A stretch of DNA of 35,874 nt from a virus. Made by a program: the position numbers and the translations under genes. Where the stretch lies: positions 1 to 35,874 of the IMG/VR virus record IMGVR_UViG_3300042402_006268; one strand, given 5' to 3'. Positions 15,546 to 25,001 of this stretch are shown here, piece by piece. The notes beneath the pieces are model-generated. The model was not told the DNA's origin, searched no databases, and was given only the letters and a program-made list of their open reading frames with translations. The stretch's first letter is position 1. Each line of letters opens with the position of its first letter.

Positions 15546-17384
15546 ATGGCAAACAGAAGAATTTCCTATACTGAAAGAGACTTTGAAGGATTACGTCAAG
15601 ATCTTATCAACTATACTCAACAATACTATCCAGATACTATTGATAACTTCAATGATGCGTCTGTGTATTCAGTATTTCTGGATTTAAATGCAGCTATCGG
15701 TGACAACCTACACTACCATATTGACAGAAGTATTCAGGAGACTGTTCTTCAATATGCACAACAAAGATCATCAATCTATAATATCGCAAGGACTTACGGA
15801 CTTAAAATACCTGGTAACAGACCATCAGTCGCTTTGGTTGACTTATCAATTACAGTTCCTGCATTTGGTGATAAAGAAGACACACGTTATTTGGGGATCT
15901 TAAGATCAGGTTCACAATTTCTTGGTGCGGGTCAAGTATTTGAGAATGTATACGACATTGACTTCGCATCACAATACAACAATCAGGGGTTTCCAAACCA
16001 AACAAAAATTCCAAATTTTGATTCAAACAACAGACTAATCAACTACACGATAACCAAAAGAGAAGTGGTTGTTAACGGTGTTACCAAAATATTCAAAAAG
16101 GTTATCAACCCGTCAGATGTAACACCATTCTACGAATTTTTCCTCCCCGACAGAAATGTGTTGTCCGTAAGTGCTATTATCCAAAAAGACGGAACAACTT
16201 ATCAAACCACACCGACGTATCAGGAGTTTTTAAATCCATTGAATAGATGGTATGAAGTGGATGCTTTAGCTGAAAATACCATATTTGTAGAAGATCCAAC
16301 AAAACCAAGTGACAGACCTGGTATTAAAGTTGGAAGATACATCGAGACAGATACAAGATTTATAACAGAATTTACACCTGAAGGTTTCTTAAAGTTAACC
16401 TTTGGTAATGGAACCACAACCCCTGAACAACAATTGGCCCAGTTTTCTAGAACTGGAGTTCCTTTAAGAATTCAGGATTACCAAAACAATATTGGATTAG
16501 GTACAACCGTAAAACCAAATACCACTTTGTTTGTTCAATATAGAATTGGTGGTGGATTGGCATCTAACGTGGGGGTTAATGTAATCAATCAGGTTGGAAC
16601 AATTAACTTTTTTGTAAATGGACCATCAGAGAATCTTAACCAAACAGTTATTGGTTCACTACAGGTAAACAACGTAACAGCTGCGATCGGAGGGGCAAAC
16701 CAACCCACAATTGAAGAGGCAAGACAGATGGTAAGTTTTAACTTTGCGGCACAGAAAAGAGCGGTAACAATCAACGATTATAAGTCATTGATTTCGACAA
16801 TGCCTGGTAAGTTTGGTGCACCTGCTAAGGTATCAATTACAGAACAAAACAACAAAATTTTAATTCAAATTTTATCTTACGATACAAATGGTTCTTTGAC
16901 TGCTAATGTGTCAAATACTTTAGCTCAAAATATTGCAACATATTTGTCAAACTATCGTATGATAAATGATTATATTCAAGTCGAAGCTTCACAAGTCATT
17001 GACTTGGAATTTGAATATTCAATTGTATTTGATTCAACACAAAATCAGGGTCAAGTTATTACACAAGTTATCGATCAAACTCAAACATTTATGAGTCCAC
17101 AAGTCAGAGATTTGGGGGAGAATGTTAATATATCAAATCTACGAAGAATCATTCAAGATATACCAGGTGTTGTATCGGTTGCAGATATAAAAGTATTTAA
17201 TAAAGTCGGTGGACAATATTCATCAAGTGAAACATCTCAAAGATACTCAAACAATGAGACAAAACAGATTCAATTAATTGACGAAACAATTTACGCACAA
17301 CCAAATCAAATTTATCAGGTTAGATTCCCTAACAAAGACATCAAAGTTAGAATCAAAAATCTCAAAACAGTAGATTTCTCCTAA
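15546..17384 (+). CDS. 6: Baseplate wedge protein gp6 (Baseplate_J-like)
   Basis: gp6 forms the ring of dimers at the centre of the baseplate wedge. The 612 aa (T4 gp6: 660) carry the family's start: ERDFEGLRQDLINYTQQYYP, FNDASVYSVFLDLNAAIGD, a YHIDRSIQETVL helix, and an AQQRSSIYNIARTYGLKIPG segment. The C-terminal half has the baseplate J core near residue 397 on (AAQKRAVTINDYKSLISTMP, KVSITEQNNKILIQILSYDT, LAQNIATYLSNYRMINDYIQ). A large insertion (about 100-390) holds beta-strand-rich sequence typical of gp6 of large myoviruses. It sits directly after gene 25. No cysteine cluster or membrane segment. It ends 69 bases before the next gene, with no clear terminator. Confidence 0.92.
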   Translation: MANRRISYTERDFEGLRQDLINYTQQYYPDTIDNFNDASVYSVFLDLNAAIGDNLHYHIDRSIQETVLQYAQQRSSIYNIARTYGLKIPGNRPSVALVDLSITVPAFGDKEDTRYLGILRSGSQFLGAGQVFENVYDIDFASQYNNQGFPNQTKIPNFDSNNRLINYTITKREVVVNGVTKIFKKVINPSDVTPFYEFFLPDRNVLSVSAIIQKDGTTYQTTPTYQEFLNPLNRWYEVDALAENTIFVEDPTKPSDRPGIKVGRYIETDTRFITEFTPEGFLKLTFGNGTTTPEQQLAQFSRTGVPLRIQDYQNNIGLGTTVKPNTTLFVQYRIGGGLASNVGVNVINQVGTINFFVNGPSENLNQTVIGSLQVNNVTAAIGGANQPTIEEARQMVSFNFAAQKRAVTINDYKSLISTMPGKFGAPAKVSITEQNNKILIQILSYDTNGSLTANVSNTLAQNIATYLSNYRMINDYIQVEASQVIDLEFEYSIVFDSTQNQGQVITQVIDQTQTFMSPQVRDLGENVNISNLRRIIQDIPGVVSVADIKVFNKVGGQYSSSETSQRYSNNETKQIQLIDETIYAQPNQIYQVRFPNKDIKVRIKNLKTVDFS

Positions 17385-17420
17385 CCTTATATTCAGTTTA
17401 ATTTACTACCACCTAAAATT

Positions 17421-17440
17421 TGATAAATAACTATTTATCA
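17421..17440 (+). promoter_or_regulatory. Palindrome containing TATTTAT before the long tail operon
   Basis: A perfect 9-bp inverted repeat, TGATAAATA (17421-17429) and TATTTATCA (17432-17440), with a 2-base centre, contains TATTTAT (17432-17438). It ends 13 bases before the ATG at 17454. It could be a promoter with twofold symmetry, an operator for a dimeric regulator, or an RNA hairpin. No T-run follows, so it is not an obvious terminator. Confidence 0.45.
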
Positions 17441-17453
17441 CAAAAGGATAACT

Positions 17454-20400
17454 ATGCCGAAATCTTATAGAATTAGAACACAACCTGGTGTTGATAAGTC
17501 GATACAAGTACAAGTAGAACAAGATTTTGATTTTCTTGAAATTCTTTCCTTGAAATTAAGACAGGAAGATGTTTATACTAGATTCTGTGCGGACTATGGT
17601 GTTGTTGTTGGACGAGTTTTTGCTAATGGGGGAACAGGTATACCGAATGCAAGGATATCCATTTTTATTCCTTTGGACAATTTAGATGCTGAGGATCCGA
17701 TTATATCGACACTGTATCCTTATACTTCTGTTGACCAAAAAAATGAAGATGGTTATAGATATAATCTTCTACCTTATCGTCCATCTTATCGTGGACACTC
17801 AGCCACAGGAACATTTCCTGACGTTCAAGATGTATTAACAAGAAGTGAGGTTCTTGAAGTTTACGAAAAATATTACAAATACACCACGAAAACAAATGAG
17901 TCAGGTGACTTTATGATTGTTGGTGTGCCTCTTGGACAACAACAAATTTTTATGGATTTGGATTTGTCAGATATGGGTTGTTTTTCATTAAGACCACAGG
18001 ATTTGGTTCGTACTGGTTTGGGGGTTGTAGAACAATTTGACGGAACACAATTTAGATCATCTCAGGATTTGGCATCACTTCCACAGATTGTAACAAGTGC
18101 TGCTGACATCGATGTGGGTAGTTTTTGGGGTCAGGAAGACTTATGTAATATCGGAATTACAAGACTTGATTTTGATTTGGAGGGTTTGGGTGTAAAGATA
18201 GAACCAACTGCCGTGTTTATGGGTTCTATTTTTTCTTCAGAAGATGCCGATTCAATTAGGAAAAATTGTAAACCCACAAGTGAAGGTGGTAACTTATGTG
18301 ATTTAATAACAGGTGAAGGTACAATTCAATCCATTAGACAAACGATACTTGTTGATGAAAACGGAGACCCTGTATTGGAGGAATTTAAATTAGCCAATGG
18401 TGGTAAGATTATCGATACTGATGGTGCGTTCTTGGTGGAGATTCCTATGAATATGGATTATGTTATTACCAATGAATTTGGTGAACAAATTTTATCAAAC
18501 GACCCGTCAGTTGGAATTCCAACTACCGGTAAGTACAGATTCAAAGTTAAGTTTCAAGCGGAAGTTGAAAGTGTACCCACACCATTTCAACAATTCTTAC
18601 CGATTTTAGGAACGGCACAAAGGGCCAATTTTATCATACCTCAAATCAGAGAATATGGGTGGAGTGGAACGTCTGCAAATCCAGGTATAGATCCTGATTC
18701 ACTTTCTAATCCCGACAGCCCAAATTATAATGTCAACTATACTGCAAACACTCAGTGGCAACAATACAATAAATCGTATTCTTTTTCAGTAGATTGGAAC
18801 GATTACCCTGACAAACCAGCGGCGATTGCCTGTGAGGATTTTTTCTATAAAATGAAATACAACAAGGTTTATACTCCATCTGTTTTAATTGACGAGTATA
18901 GAAAAGGTTCAGGAAGGGCTAGATTCATTGGAATCAAAGAAATAACAGAAAGAAGTTGTCGTACAACAAACAACCCTTTTCCGGTTACAGAAGGACTAAG
19001 AAATTTCGATTTAATATTCTTTTTGTTCAATATTCTTTTAACAATTTTTACACCTGTAATTTTGTCTTTAATTTTAATTGGTCACGTTATTTGTTTTATA
19101 TGGCCAGTATTACGATTTATTTTGAATGTTGTAATAAATGCAGTTATAGGTGTTATTTTCCTTATATGTTTGGCTATCAGGGCAATAACCTTTGGTTTAT
19201 TGAAATTAAAATGCTCAAGAATAAGAACGGTAAATATTCCCAAAGAGTGTCCTTTAACTTCAATACCTTTGCCCAATTTATCATATCCTGACTGCGATGC
19301 CTGTGATTGTGAATCAAGACCTGCCGGACAAGCTGAAAATTTACCTGAAGGTGTAGATAACTCGACAGTATTGTTTAATGCCAATCAATACGAATTTTAC
19401 GACAGATTGATCGCACTTGATGGTGATGATGAAATCAAAGAAAGTTGGATGGCAAAATATCAGTATGGTTTTCAATCATCAATGGCTGGATTCGATGATG
19501 GTGAAAATAACTATGATTTCACAAAGGCTCCATTTATGGATGACGATAGAGATGCAGGTGGAAACCCATTCACAAAATATAAAACTTGGTCTTTAGACAT
19601 TCCATTACCTGAGAGAATTAATCTATTCAACCTCAAATCGAAATACCACACGACAGGGTCATTTAACCAAATTGAGGTGAGGGTAAATAAAGATAATCCA
19701 TCGAATGCCGGATTATTCCACAAAGATAATGTTTTGGCAATTGTTTGTGATCCTGAAACCTTGAATCTTTTTCCTAATGGTCAAATTCTTACATTTCAAA
19801 ACGTAGACAATTCGGTGGATCCAAACATAAGTGGTTTTACCACAGGATACACTAAAACAGGTAACTATGGAGTGACTGTTGTTAATGCTAACGCTGCAAA
19901 TCCTGGTACCGCAGCATCAAGAACCTATCAAGTGACAGGTACAACAGAGGGTTTTGTACAAGATTCAAGTGGTCAGTGGGTAAGACAGTATAATTTTCCT
20001 GCCGACGTGGAATACTATCAAGTTATTACTGCACATACTGTGTCTTCATATACTGCAATAACACAATCAGTCGGTGGTGGTGTTCCACAAGCACCAAATG
20101 AGGCAGGTTATAATGCAGGTTCTAACCTAAGTTTTCTTCAAAGATATATCTTTGGATACCAAAGAGTTCAAAGGTTCGGTACTGCAATTAATGACCCCTA
20201 TGAGTATCCCGATGATAATACCACGGGTATTGGAGATACCGGTATGTTTGAACAAAATGGACCTAACTTTAGGTTGAATTCTGATTACTTAAATCACATA
20301 GTTGTTTTCTTGGTTAGGGGTGTTGATATGTACACAGATAGACAAGATATTGAATATGATTTATCAAAACTTTATGGTGTATCGTCGGGTGGTCCTAAAA

Positions 20401-22487
20401 TAAGAGGATACTATAAAATGAACGTACCGATACAACCGTACACTTCAGGTACGGATTGGAGATTACCAAGACACAATTTAATTGCTAATAACGCATCAAG
20501 TTCAAATGGTTTTCTATTTTTTGATAGTTGGACATTCACTCCTGGTACAAATTTCCAATCTTTTAACACAAAAAATCACTTGGATTATTCTTGTTTAGAT
20601 TCTTCAAATGTAAAAATAGGCAATTCTAATAATACGAACTATTCATCTGATTTCAGTAATACAAACCAATCACTTTCACTTAACAAGTCAGTGACATCTT
20701 GGGATACTATGATTAATTATGGTTCCCCCGTTGATGGTTACAGAAGTGGTTACCAAAACTTAGAAATTGTTGAGGGTGGTAGTGTTATTATGGCGAATAG
20801 TACTAGTACACCTGCGAGATCAAACTACAGATACTTTTCACCAACATATTTTACACAATATCCCACTGATACTTTACCAATGACCAGCTCATCGAAAATT
20901 GTTATGAGAGCTGAGAGACTGCCAAGTTCAGATGTTAGGGACAGAAGATTTGTTTTACATCAAAATGGTGCATTTGCGATGTATCAATTGAGTGATGGTG
21001 GTGAGTCATCTTTATTGGTCCCAACATATACAACAGGAACTGAAACAAATGGTGATCTATCTGATGATTTTGCGGAAGACGGCGGAAATGTTGCTCAAAC
21101 TGTTTTGGCTACATTTAATTGTGAAACTATGGTTCCGTTAAAATGTTACTCAGGTGACGGAGAAAATTTTGACGTAAGACCGTTGACTGACGATTGTTAT
21201 TACGTTGGTAATGCTCAACAAGGAGTCACAAAGATGTATAAGGGTTGTTACTACTTACTTCAAAGAAACTTCTTTATTGCTGCTGACTTTAACATATTCG
21301 CAGAATGGAGACAAAGGTTTAGATTTATGTTTGCACTTTGTAGGGGTGTTGTTTCTTTAACTTTCACTAATAATTGGATTAATGGTGGACTTTATATGTA
21401 TAGTTTCTTCAAAGATGACATTTATAATCAACCATTAAGTGCCACAACATATAATAGTTTACCCACTTACAAATATTGTAGAAATTGTGTTGCATTTGGT
21501 GAAACAAACAACCAATTCTTCTATAGGGCAAGTCCATATAATGAAGGAACGGATCAATTCACAGGTAAACCATCACCAACTAAAAACAACGGAGATCCAT
21601 ATAGTGCGCAGAACCTTAGACTTTTAGGTAACCCTACAACTTTAATGGACTTAGGACCAAAGGATCAATTGTTAGCTGAGGTTTGTTTAAGTGGTGATTT
21701 TGACGGATATGTGGCAAACCAAGTTCCGTCTACAACTTATCAAGAAACTGCGGACCTTTTACAATTATTCGCGATAAGTAGGTTGTCAAATTCAAATCTA
21801 CTTGAATTATGGACTAGTACAGGTGACTCTTCAATACAAAGTTTATTTAGTAGATCGAAAGACAGATTGGATGGTGATATAGTTCAACTTCTTAGTATCA
21901 ATTCAGAGCTGAGTGTAAAGCCATATACTGGTGACAATTATGGTGATAGTAATTTGTCATTTACAAACAACCCTGTGGGACCAACCTTAGGTCTGTTTTT
22001 CTCCGCGGATACGATTACGCGTGATTTGATAACACCAGGTAGGATTACATTCCAAGATTCTACAATTAGTTACCTAACGAATTATTACGGATTCGAAGAT
22101 CAAACGGTACCATATCAGGCTTGGAAAATAGACCCTGCAGGTGGAACAATTTTCGGTACACAATTGAACGATTGGAGTGCTAAATACAGTACCGATATCA
22201 CATTAATAAAATATCAAAGTGTTGATAGATTATTAGGTGGAAATACTTCATCTCAACAACCTACATTCCCATCTGAAGTGACTACACCTACCACTCAAAT
22301 TCCTGGTTTTATTTATAATTCTCAATCTACAGGGGGAATAAATCCGACAATCACACCTAAGAATACTTTGAGTGGTCCATTACCAGGATCAATGATTACG
22401 GGGGCACCTTTCTTCTTCTATTTTGGATTGAGAAGAGGTAAGACTGCTATGAATAAATTTATAACTACTTATTTGATAGGTGCGTAA
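17454..22487 (+). CDS. Large baseplate/tail protein with internal hydrophobic segments (1677 aa)
   Basis: Not a named family that I can recognise. The N-terminus (MPKSYRIRTQPGVDKSIQVQ) leads into a carboxypeptidase-regulatory-like beta-sandwich (VVGRVFANGGTGIPNARISI near 49-70 and KTNESGDFMIVGVPLGQQ near 143-160), split by an insertion. A second such pattern appears near 250-340 (VDENGDPVLE ... DTDGAFLVEIP). Residues 518-585 are almost all hydrophobic, with only Asp519, Arg554, Arg576 and Lys584 charged: room for two to three membrane helices. A Cys cluster follows (587-625, including CDACDCES). The rest is beta-rich, Asn/Ser/Thr/Tyr-rich virion-like sequence. The start has an AAAAGGA Shine-Dalgarno-like site, uncommon here. 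It begins the coupled tail operon after genes 25 and 6, which suggests a baseplate or tail-tip part. Virion role likely; membrane role inferred. Confidence 0.75.
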   Translation: MPKSYRIRTQPGVDKSIQVQVEQDFDFLEILSLKLRQEDVYTRFCADYGVVVGRVFANGGTGIPNARISIFIPLDNLDAEDPIISTLYPYTSVDQKNEDGYRYNLLPYRPSYRGHSATGTFPDVQDVLTRSEVLEVYEKYYKYTTKTNESGDFMIVGVPLGQQQIFMDLDLSDMGCFSLRPQDLVRTGLGVVEQFDGTQFRSSQDLASLPQIVTSAADIDVGSFWGQEDLCNIGITRLDFDLEGLGVKIEPTAVFMGSIFSSEDADSIRKNCKPTSEGGNLCDLITGEGTIQSIRQTILVDENGDPVLEEFKLANGGKIIDTDGAFLVEIPMNMDYVITNEFGEQILSNDPSVGIPTTGKYRFKVKFQAEVESVPTPFQQFLPILGTAQRANFIIPQIREYGWSGTSANPGIDPDSLSNPDSPNYNVNYTANTQWQQYNKSYSFSVDWNDYPDKPAAIACEDFFYKMKYNKVYTPSVLIDEYRKGSGRARFIGIKEITERSCRTTNNPFPVTEGLRNFDLIFFLFNILLTIFTPVILSLILIGHVICFIWPVLRFILNVVINAVIGVIFLICLAIRAITFGLLKLKCSRIRTVNIPKECPLTSIPLPNLSYPDCDACDCESRPAGQAENLPEGVDNSTVLFNANQYEFYDRLIALDGDDEIKESWMAKYQYGFQSSMAGFDDGENNYDFTKAPFMDDDRDAGGNPFTKYKTWSLDIPLPERINLFNLKSKYHTTGSFNQIEVRVNKDNPSNAGLFHKDNVLAIVCDPETLNLFPNGQILTFQNVDNSVDPNISGFTTGYTKTGNYGVTVVNANAANPGTAASRTYQVTGTTEGFVQDSSGQWVRQYNFPADVEYYQVITAHTVSSYTAITQSVGGGVPQAPNEAGYNAGSNLSFLQRYIFGYQRVQRFGTAINDPYEYPDDNTTGIGDTGMFEQNGPNFRLNSDYLNHIVVFLVRGVDMYTDRQDIEYDLSKLYGVSSGGPKIRGYYKMNVPIQPYTSGTDWRLPRHNLIANNASSSNGFLFFDSWTFTPGTNFQSFNTKNHLDYSCLDSSNVKIGNSNNTNYSSDFSNTNQSLSLNKSVTSWDTMINYGSPVDGYRSGYQNLEIVEGGSVIMANSTSTPARSNYRYFSPTYFTQYPTDTLPMTSSSKIVMRAERLPSSDVRDRRFVLHQNGAFAMYQLSDGGESSLLVPTYTTGTETNGDLSDDFAEDGGNVAQTVLATFNCETMVPLKCYSGDGENFDVRPLTDDCYYVGNAQQGVTKMYKGCYYLLQRNFFIAADFNIFAEWRQRFRFMFALCRGVVSLTFTNNWINGGLYMYSFFKDDIYNQPLSATTYNSLPTYKYCRNCVAFGETNNQFFYRASPYNEGTDQFTGKPSPTKNNGDPYSAQNLRLLGNPTTLMDLGPKDQLLAEVCLSGDFDGYVANQVPSTTYQETADLLQLFAISRLSNSNLLELWTSTGDSSIQSLFSRSKDRLDGDIVQLLSINSELSVKPYTGDNYGDSNLSFTNNPVGPTLGLFFSADTITRDLITPGRITFQDSTISYLTNYYGFEDQTVPYQAWKIDPAGGTIFGTQLNDWSAKYSTDITLIKYQSVDRLLGGNTSSQQPTFPSEVTTPTTQIPGFIYNSQSTGGINPTITPKNTLSGPLPGSMITGAPFFFYFGLRRGKTAMNKFITTYLIGA

Positions 22488-24187
22488 TGAGTAACACGGA
22501 TTCTGGTATATTATACATTCCTGGTTCTCTTAGATTTAAGAGTAACACAAACAAAGATTTGTTTGTGCAGGTTCCTTTGCAAAATGATTTCAGAGAATTT
22601 ATTGAAGGTGACAGAAGTTCTTTAATAAATCTTGAACAAATTTTTGAGGCAGAAAGACAAGGTAGTTCGAGATTCAGAGTGGCTGGTAAAATCACTAATA
22701 TTTTTGATAATACAATAACAGGTAAAACTAATTATACTCCGTTTACCAACTCCCTCTATTACGTTGATGCTGTAAATTCTGTTAACACGGGAATTTGGAA
22801 AGGTTACCCTCAGTCAAGTGAGTTTTCTTTTTTTAGAACAGAAGGAATAAGTGGACATACCACATTCATTCCCAAAAGTGCTGGAACATATAACTACAAT
22901 GTTTACTTGTCATATAGTTATAGTAGTTCCACCACACAAGTTATGAGTTACAGAGACTCAGATTTAGGTGTTAGTGTTGATAATTTTATTTCAGGTGATG
23001 GTATCCCATTTGTTATCCAAAACAATCAATTCGATGGAAAACCATATATCTATTTTTATTGTGCTACTCCACATAATTTACAAATAGGTCAGTATGTTGA
23101 ATTATCCGTAACTTCAAATAATACTAACCTATTTCAAGTTTATGATTTGGGGGATGAAAATTTTGGTTCTGCTGAAACGGTTTTTGCTTTGTATGACATT
23201 GGTTACACGGCATTAACAAATAATATAGGTGGAACATTCAAAAGAATTGCTGATATTCAAAATAGTGGTGAAACAAAATCAAAATATTATGTTAGACTAC
23301 ACAAAATTTTAACCACACCTTCACAGTCTGATGTAACCAAAATGGGATTCGAAAATTCTATTTTTGCAAGTCAGAAAAAATTGGAATATTCTGCGTTGAC
23401 ACCAAACAACATAGAAAGGATATCTCAAAAAAATGACACTCAAAGTTTTTCATTTTCATTTGACGAAGACATAGACATAAGTGGACTTTTGGATTCTAAT
23501 AAAAAACCAATAAAAGAACTTTTTGTCACTGTAATAGAAAAGGGTTATATGGGTTGGTTTAACAAACCATATAACTCCACATTCTCAAGCGCTATTGATA
23601 TTGGGTGGTCATTTAACTTTGAAAAGGATATGGTTTCTAACTGGTGGAACCACTCATCTTATGACAACAAAGATGATATTCCTGTCAGTAGTTATACAAT
23701 CAATGGTAGAACTTTCTTTTACAATCAGGACCTACCCGTTGGGCACGTAATCAAAGGTGATTTTTGTGAATATAATGAAACTGAACAACAAGAATATGTT
23801 CTATCAAAAATGTCACACAAGTTTTCATACAACCCTGATGTTTTTCAGAATAACGACACCCCTGAATTTCCTTCAGGTTATGCCTACCAAACACACTATT
23901 CAATTCCGATCAGGCAGTATTCAACATATATAGAATCTGCTGAACCTCAAGAAGTTGATAATCTTCCTGATTGGGCGTATTACTCACAATATTATGAAGC
24001 TTGGTATTGGAGGGATATCTACACATATGGATTTACAGATGCCGATGGATTTGGGGTAGACCTACCATTTATTAACGGATCCCATTACCCCTTTGCTCAG
24101 GTATTGTTTTTACAAACCCCTGTAATCAAAGACACGAGTATTTATGCACAACTCATAATACAGCCTATAATTGACGAATGTGAATAA
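22487..24187 (+). CDS. Putative virion structural protein (566 aa)
   Basis: Not recognised. The ATG overlaps the stop of the 1677-residue gene by one base (TAATG), a sign of translational coupling. The protein is beta-rich with many aromatic residues, Ser, Asn and Thr and no signal peptide or membrane segment. The N-terminal part (GILYIPGSLRFKSNTNKDLF, LQNDFREFIEGDRSSLINLE) looks conserved. A Tyr/Trp-rich C-terminal third (DLPDWAYYSQYYEAWYWRD-like stretch near nt 23960-24020) precedes a final strand region VLFLQTPVIKDTSIYAQLII. The composition matches baseplate or fibre-attachment proteins, and it is in the baseplate operon. Exact job unknown. Confidence 0.75.
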   Translation: MSNTDSGILYIPGSLRFKSNTNKDLFVQVPLQNDFREFIEGDRSSLINLEQIFEAERQGSSRFRVAGKITNIFDNTITGKTNYTPFTNSLYYVDAVNSVNTGIWKGYPQSSEFSFFRTEGISGHTTFIPKSAGTYNYNVYLSYSYSSSTTQVMSYRDSDLGVSVDNFISGDGIPFVIQNNQFDGKPYIYFYCATPHNLQIGQYVELSVTSNNTNLFQVYDLGDENFGSAETVFALYDIGYTALTNNIGGTFKRIADIQNSGETKSKYYVRLHKILTTPSQSDVTKMGFENSIFASQKKLEYSALTPNNIERISQKNDTQSFSFSFDEDIDISGLLDSNKKPIKELFVTVIEKGYMGWFNKPYNSTFSSAIDIGWSFNFEKDMVSNWWNHSSYDNKDDIPVSSYTINGRTFFYNQDLPVGHVIKGDFCEYNETEQQEYVLSKMSHKFSYNPDVFQNNDTPEFPSGYAYQTHYSIPIRQYSTYIESAEPQEVDNLPDWAYYSQYYEAWYWRDIYTYGFTDADGFGVDLPFINGSHYPFAQVLFLQTPVIKDTSIYAQLIIQPIIDECE

Positions 24188-25001
24188 GTATCGTTTTACT
24201 CTTAATCCTAACACGCAACAGATTACTATTCCAATTGATTTGTCTTGGGAAAATGCTGGTCGTGGTGAGGCGGTCAGTGCTTATGAATCTGATATAATTT
24301 CACAGGTTATCAACCCAATAGATGACTTTGAAGTCACTAGATTTGCACACAGTTTTTGGAACATAGAAAACACCAAAACAAATATTAACTACGAGTTTTT
24401 CTTTTTTGATGCTCAAGATAATCAAGTTACAGCAACGACTAATTGTAGTTTGTGGTTGAGTGATTATCAATCAGCAGGATTCACAGATGACGAAATTTAC
24501 TATTTTGCCAACTCTTTTAAAAATAGTTTTTTCAAGTTGGATTTCTATGATAACAAACAAACAGAAACTCAAAGACTTTATTTTACAGTTATTTTACCGA
24601 CACAGCAGGGATTGGTAGAACCCGGATTTATCGGTAGTGTAGATAACCCGACAGAAGTTTTGGTGAAGTACCCAACTTATGTTTTAGATTATGTTGGTGA
24701 CAAAGAAGGTTTCTTTTTGTATTGGTTGAAAGATACGTCTTACTTGGATATCGATACTTTTTATTTTACTGTCAAGTTTTTTAACGCAAAAACGGGACAA
24801 TTTGTTCGTATGATGAACCAATGTCAGGGACAACTACCAAACAAATTTAACTTCAATCAATCTGAAAAATTCTACTACAAATGTGAGTTGGATTATTCTA
24901 ACTATGAATATAAAATGTATTCAGAGGCAGCTGGTGGGTCGACAACAAGAGTTGGTACGGAGACGAATCCGATAAAATGGTACGAATATATTAATCCCTA
25001 A
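24180..25001 (+). CDS. Putative virion structural protein (about 273 aa)
   Basis: Not recognised. The start is uncertain: GTG at 24180 (chosen, VNKYRFTL) overlaps the previous gene by 8 bases, and TTG at 24171 would add three residues. The ATG at 24178 is out of frame. The protein is rich in Phe, Tyr and Asn and looks all-beta, with repeated strand patterns (YEFFFFDAQDNQVTATTN, LYFTVILPTQQG, FFLYWLKDTSYLDIDTFYF). It has only three Cys and no signal peptide. Its C-terminus (NPIKWYEYINP) runs into the TAATG that starts the next gene. It is probably a small baseplate or fibre-connector protein in the coupled tail operon. Confidence 0.7.
   Translation: MNKYRFTLNPNTQQITIPIDLSWENAGRGEAVSAYESDIISQVINPIDDFEVTRFAHSFWNIENTKTNINYEFFFFDAQDNQVTATTNCSLWLSDYQSAGFTDDEIYYFANSFKNSFFKLDFYDNKQTETQRLYFTVILPTQQGLVEPGFIGSVDNPTEVLVKYPTYVLDYVGDKEGFFLYWLKDTSYLDIDTFYFTVKFFNAKTGQFVRMMNQCQGQLPNKFNFNQSEKFYYKCELDYSNYEYKMYSEAAGGSTTRVGTETNPIKWYEYINP

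Noticed and set aside
17385-17453. Terminator after gene 6
   Set aside because: The palindrome at 17421-17440 is AT-only in most of its stem and is followed by CAAAAGG, not a T-run.
18990-19210. Separate holin or membrane gene within the 1677-aa frame
   Set aside because: The hydrophobic codons are in frame with the long gene, with no internal stop and no separate ribosome site; the overlapping +3-shifted frame at 18956 has no recognisable content.
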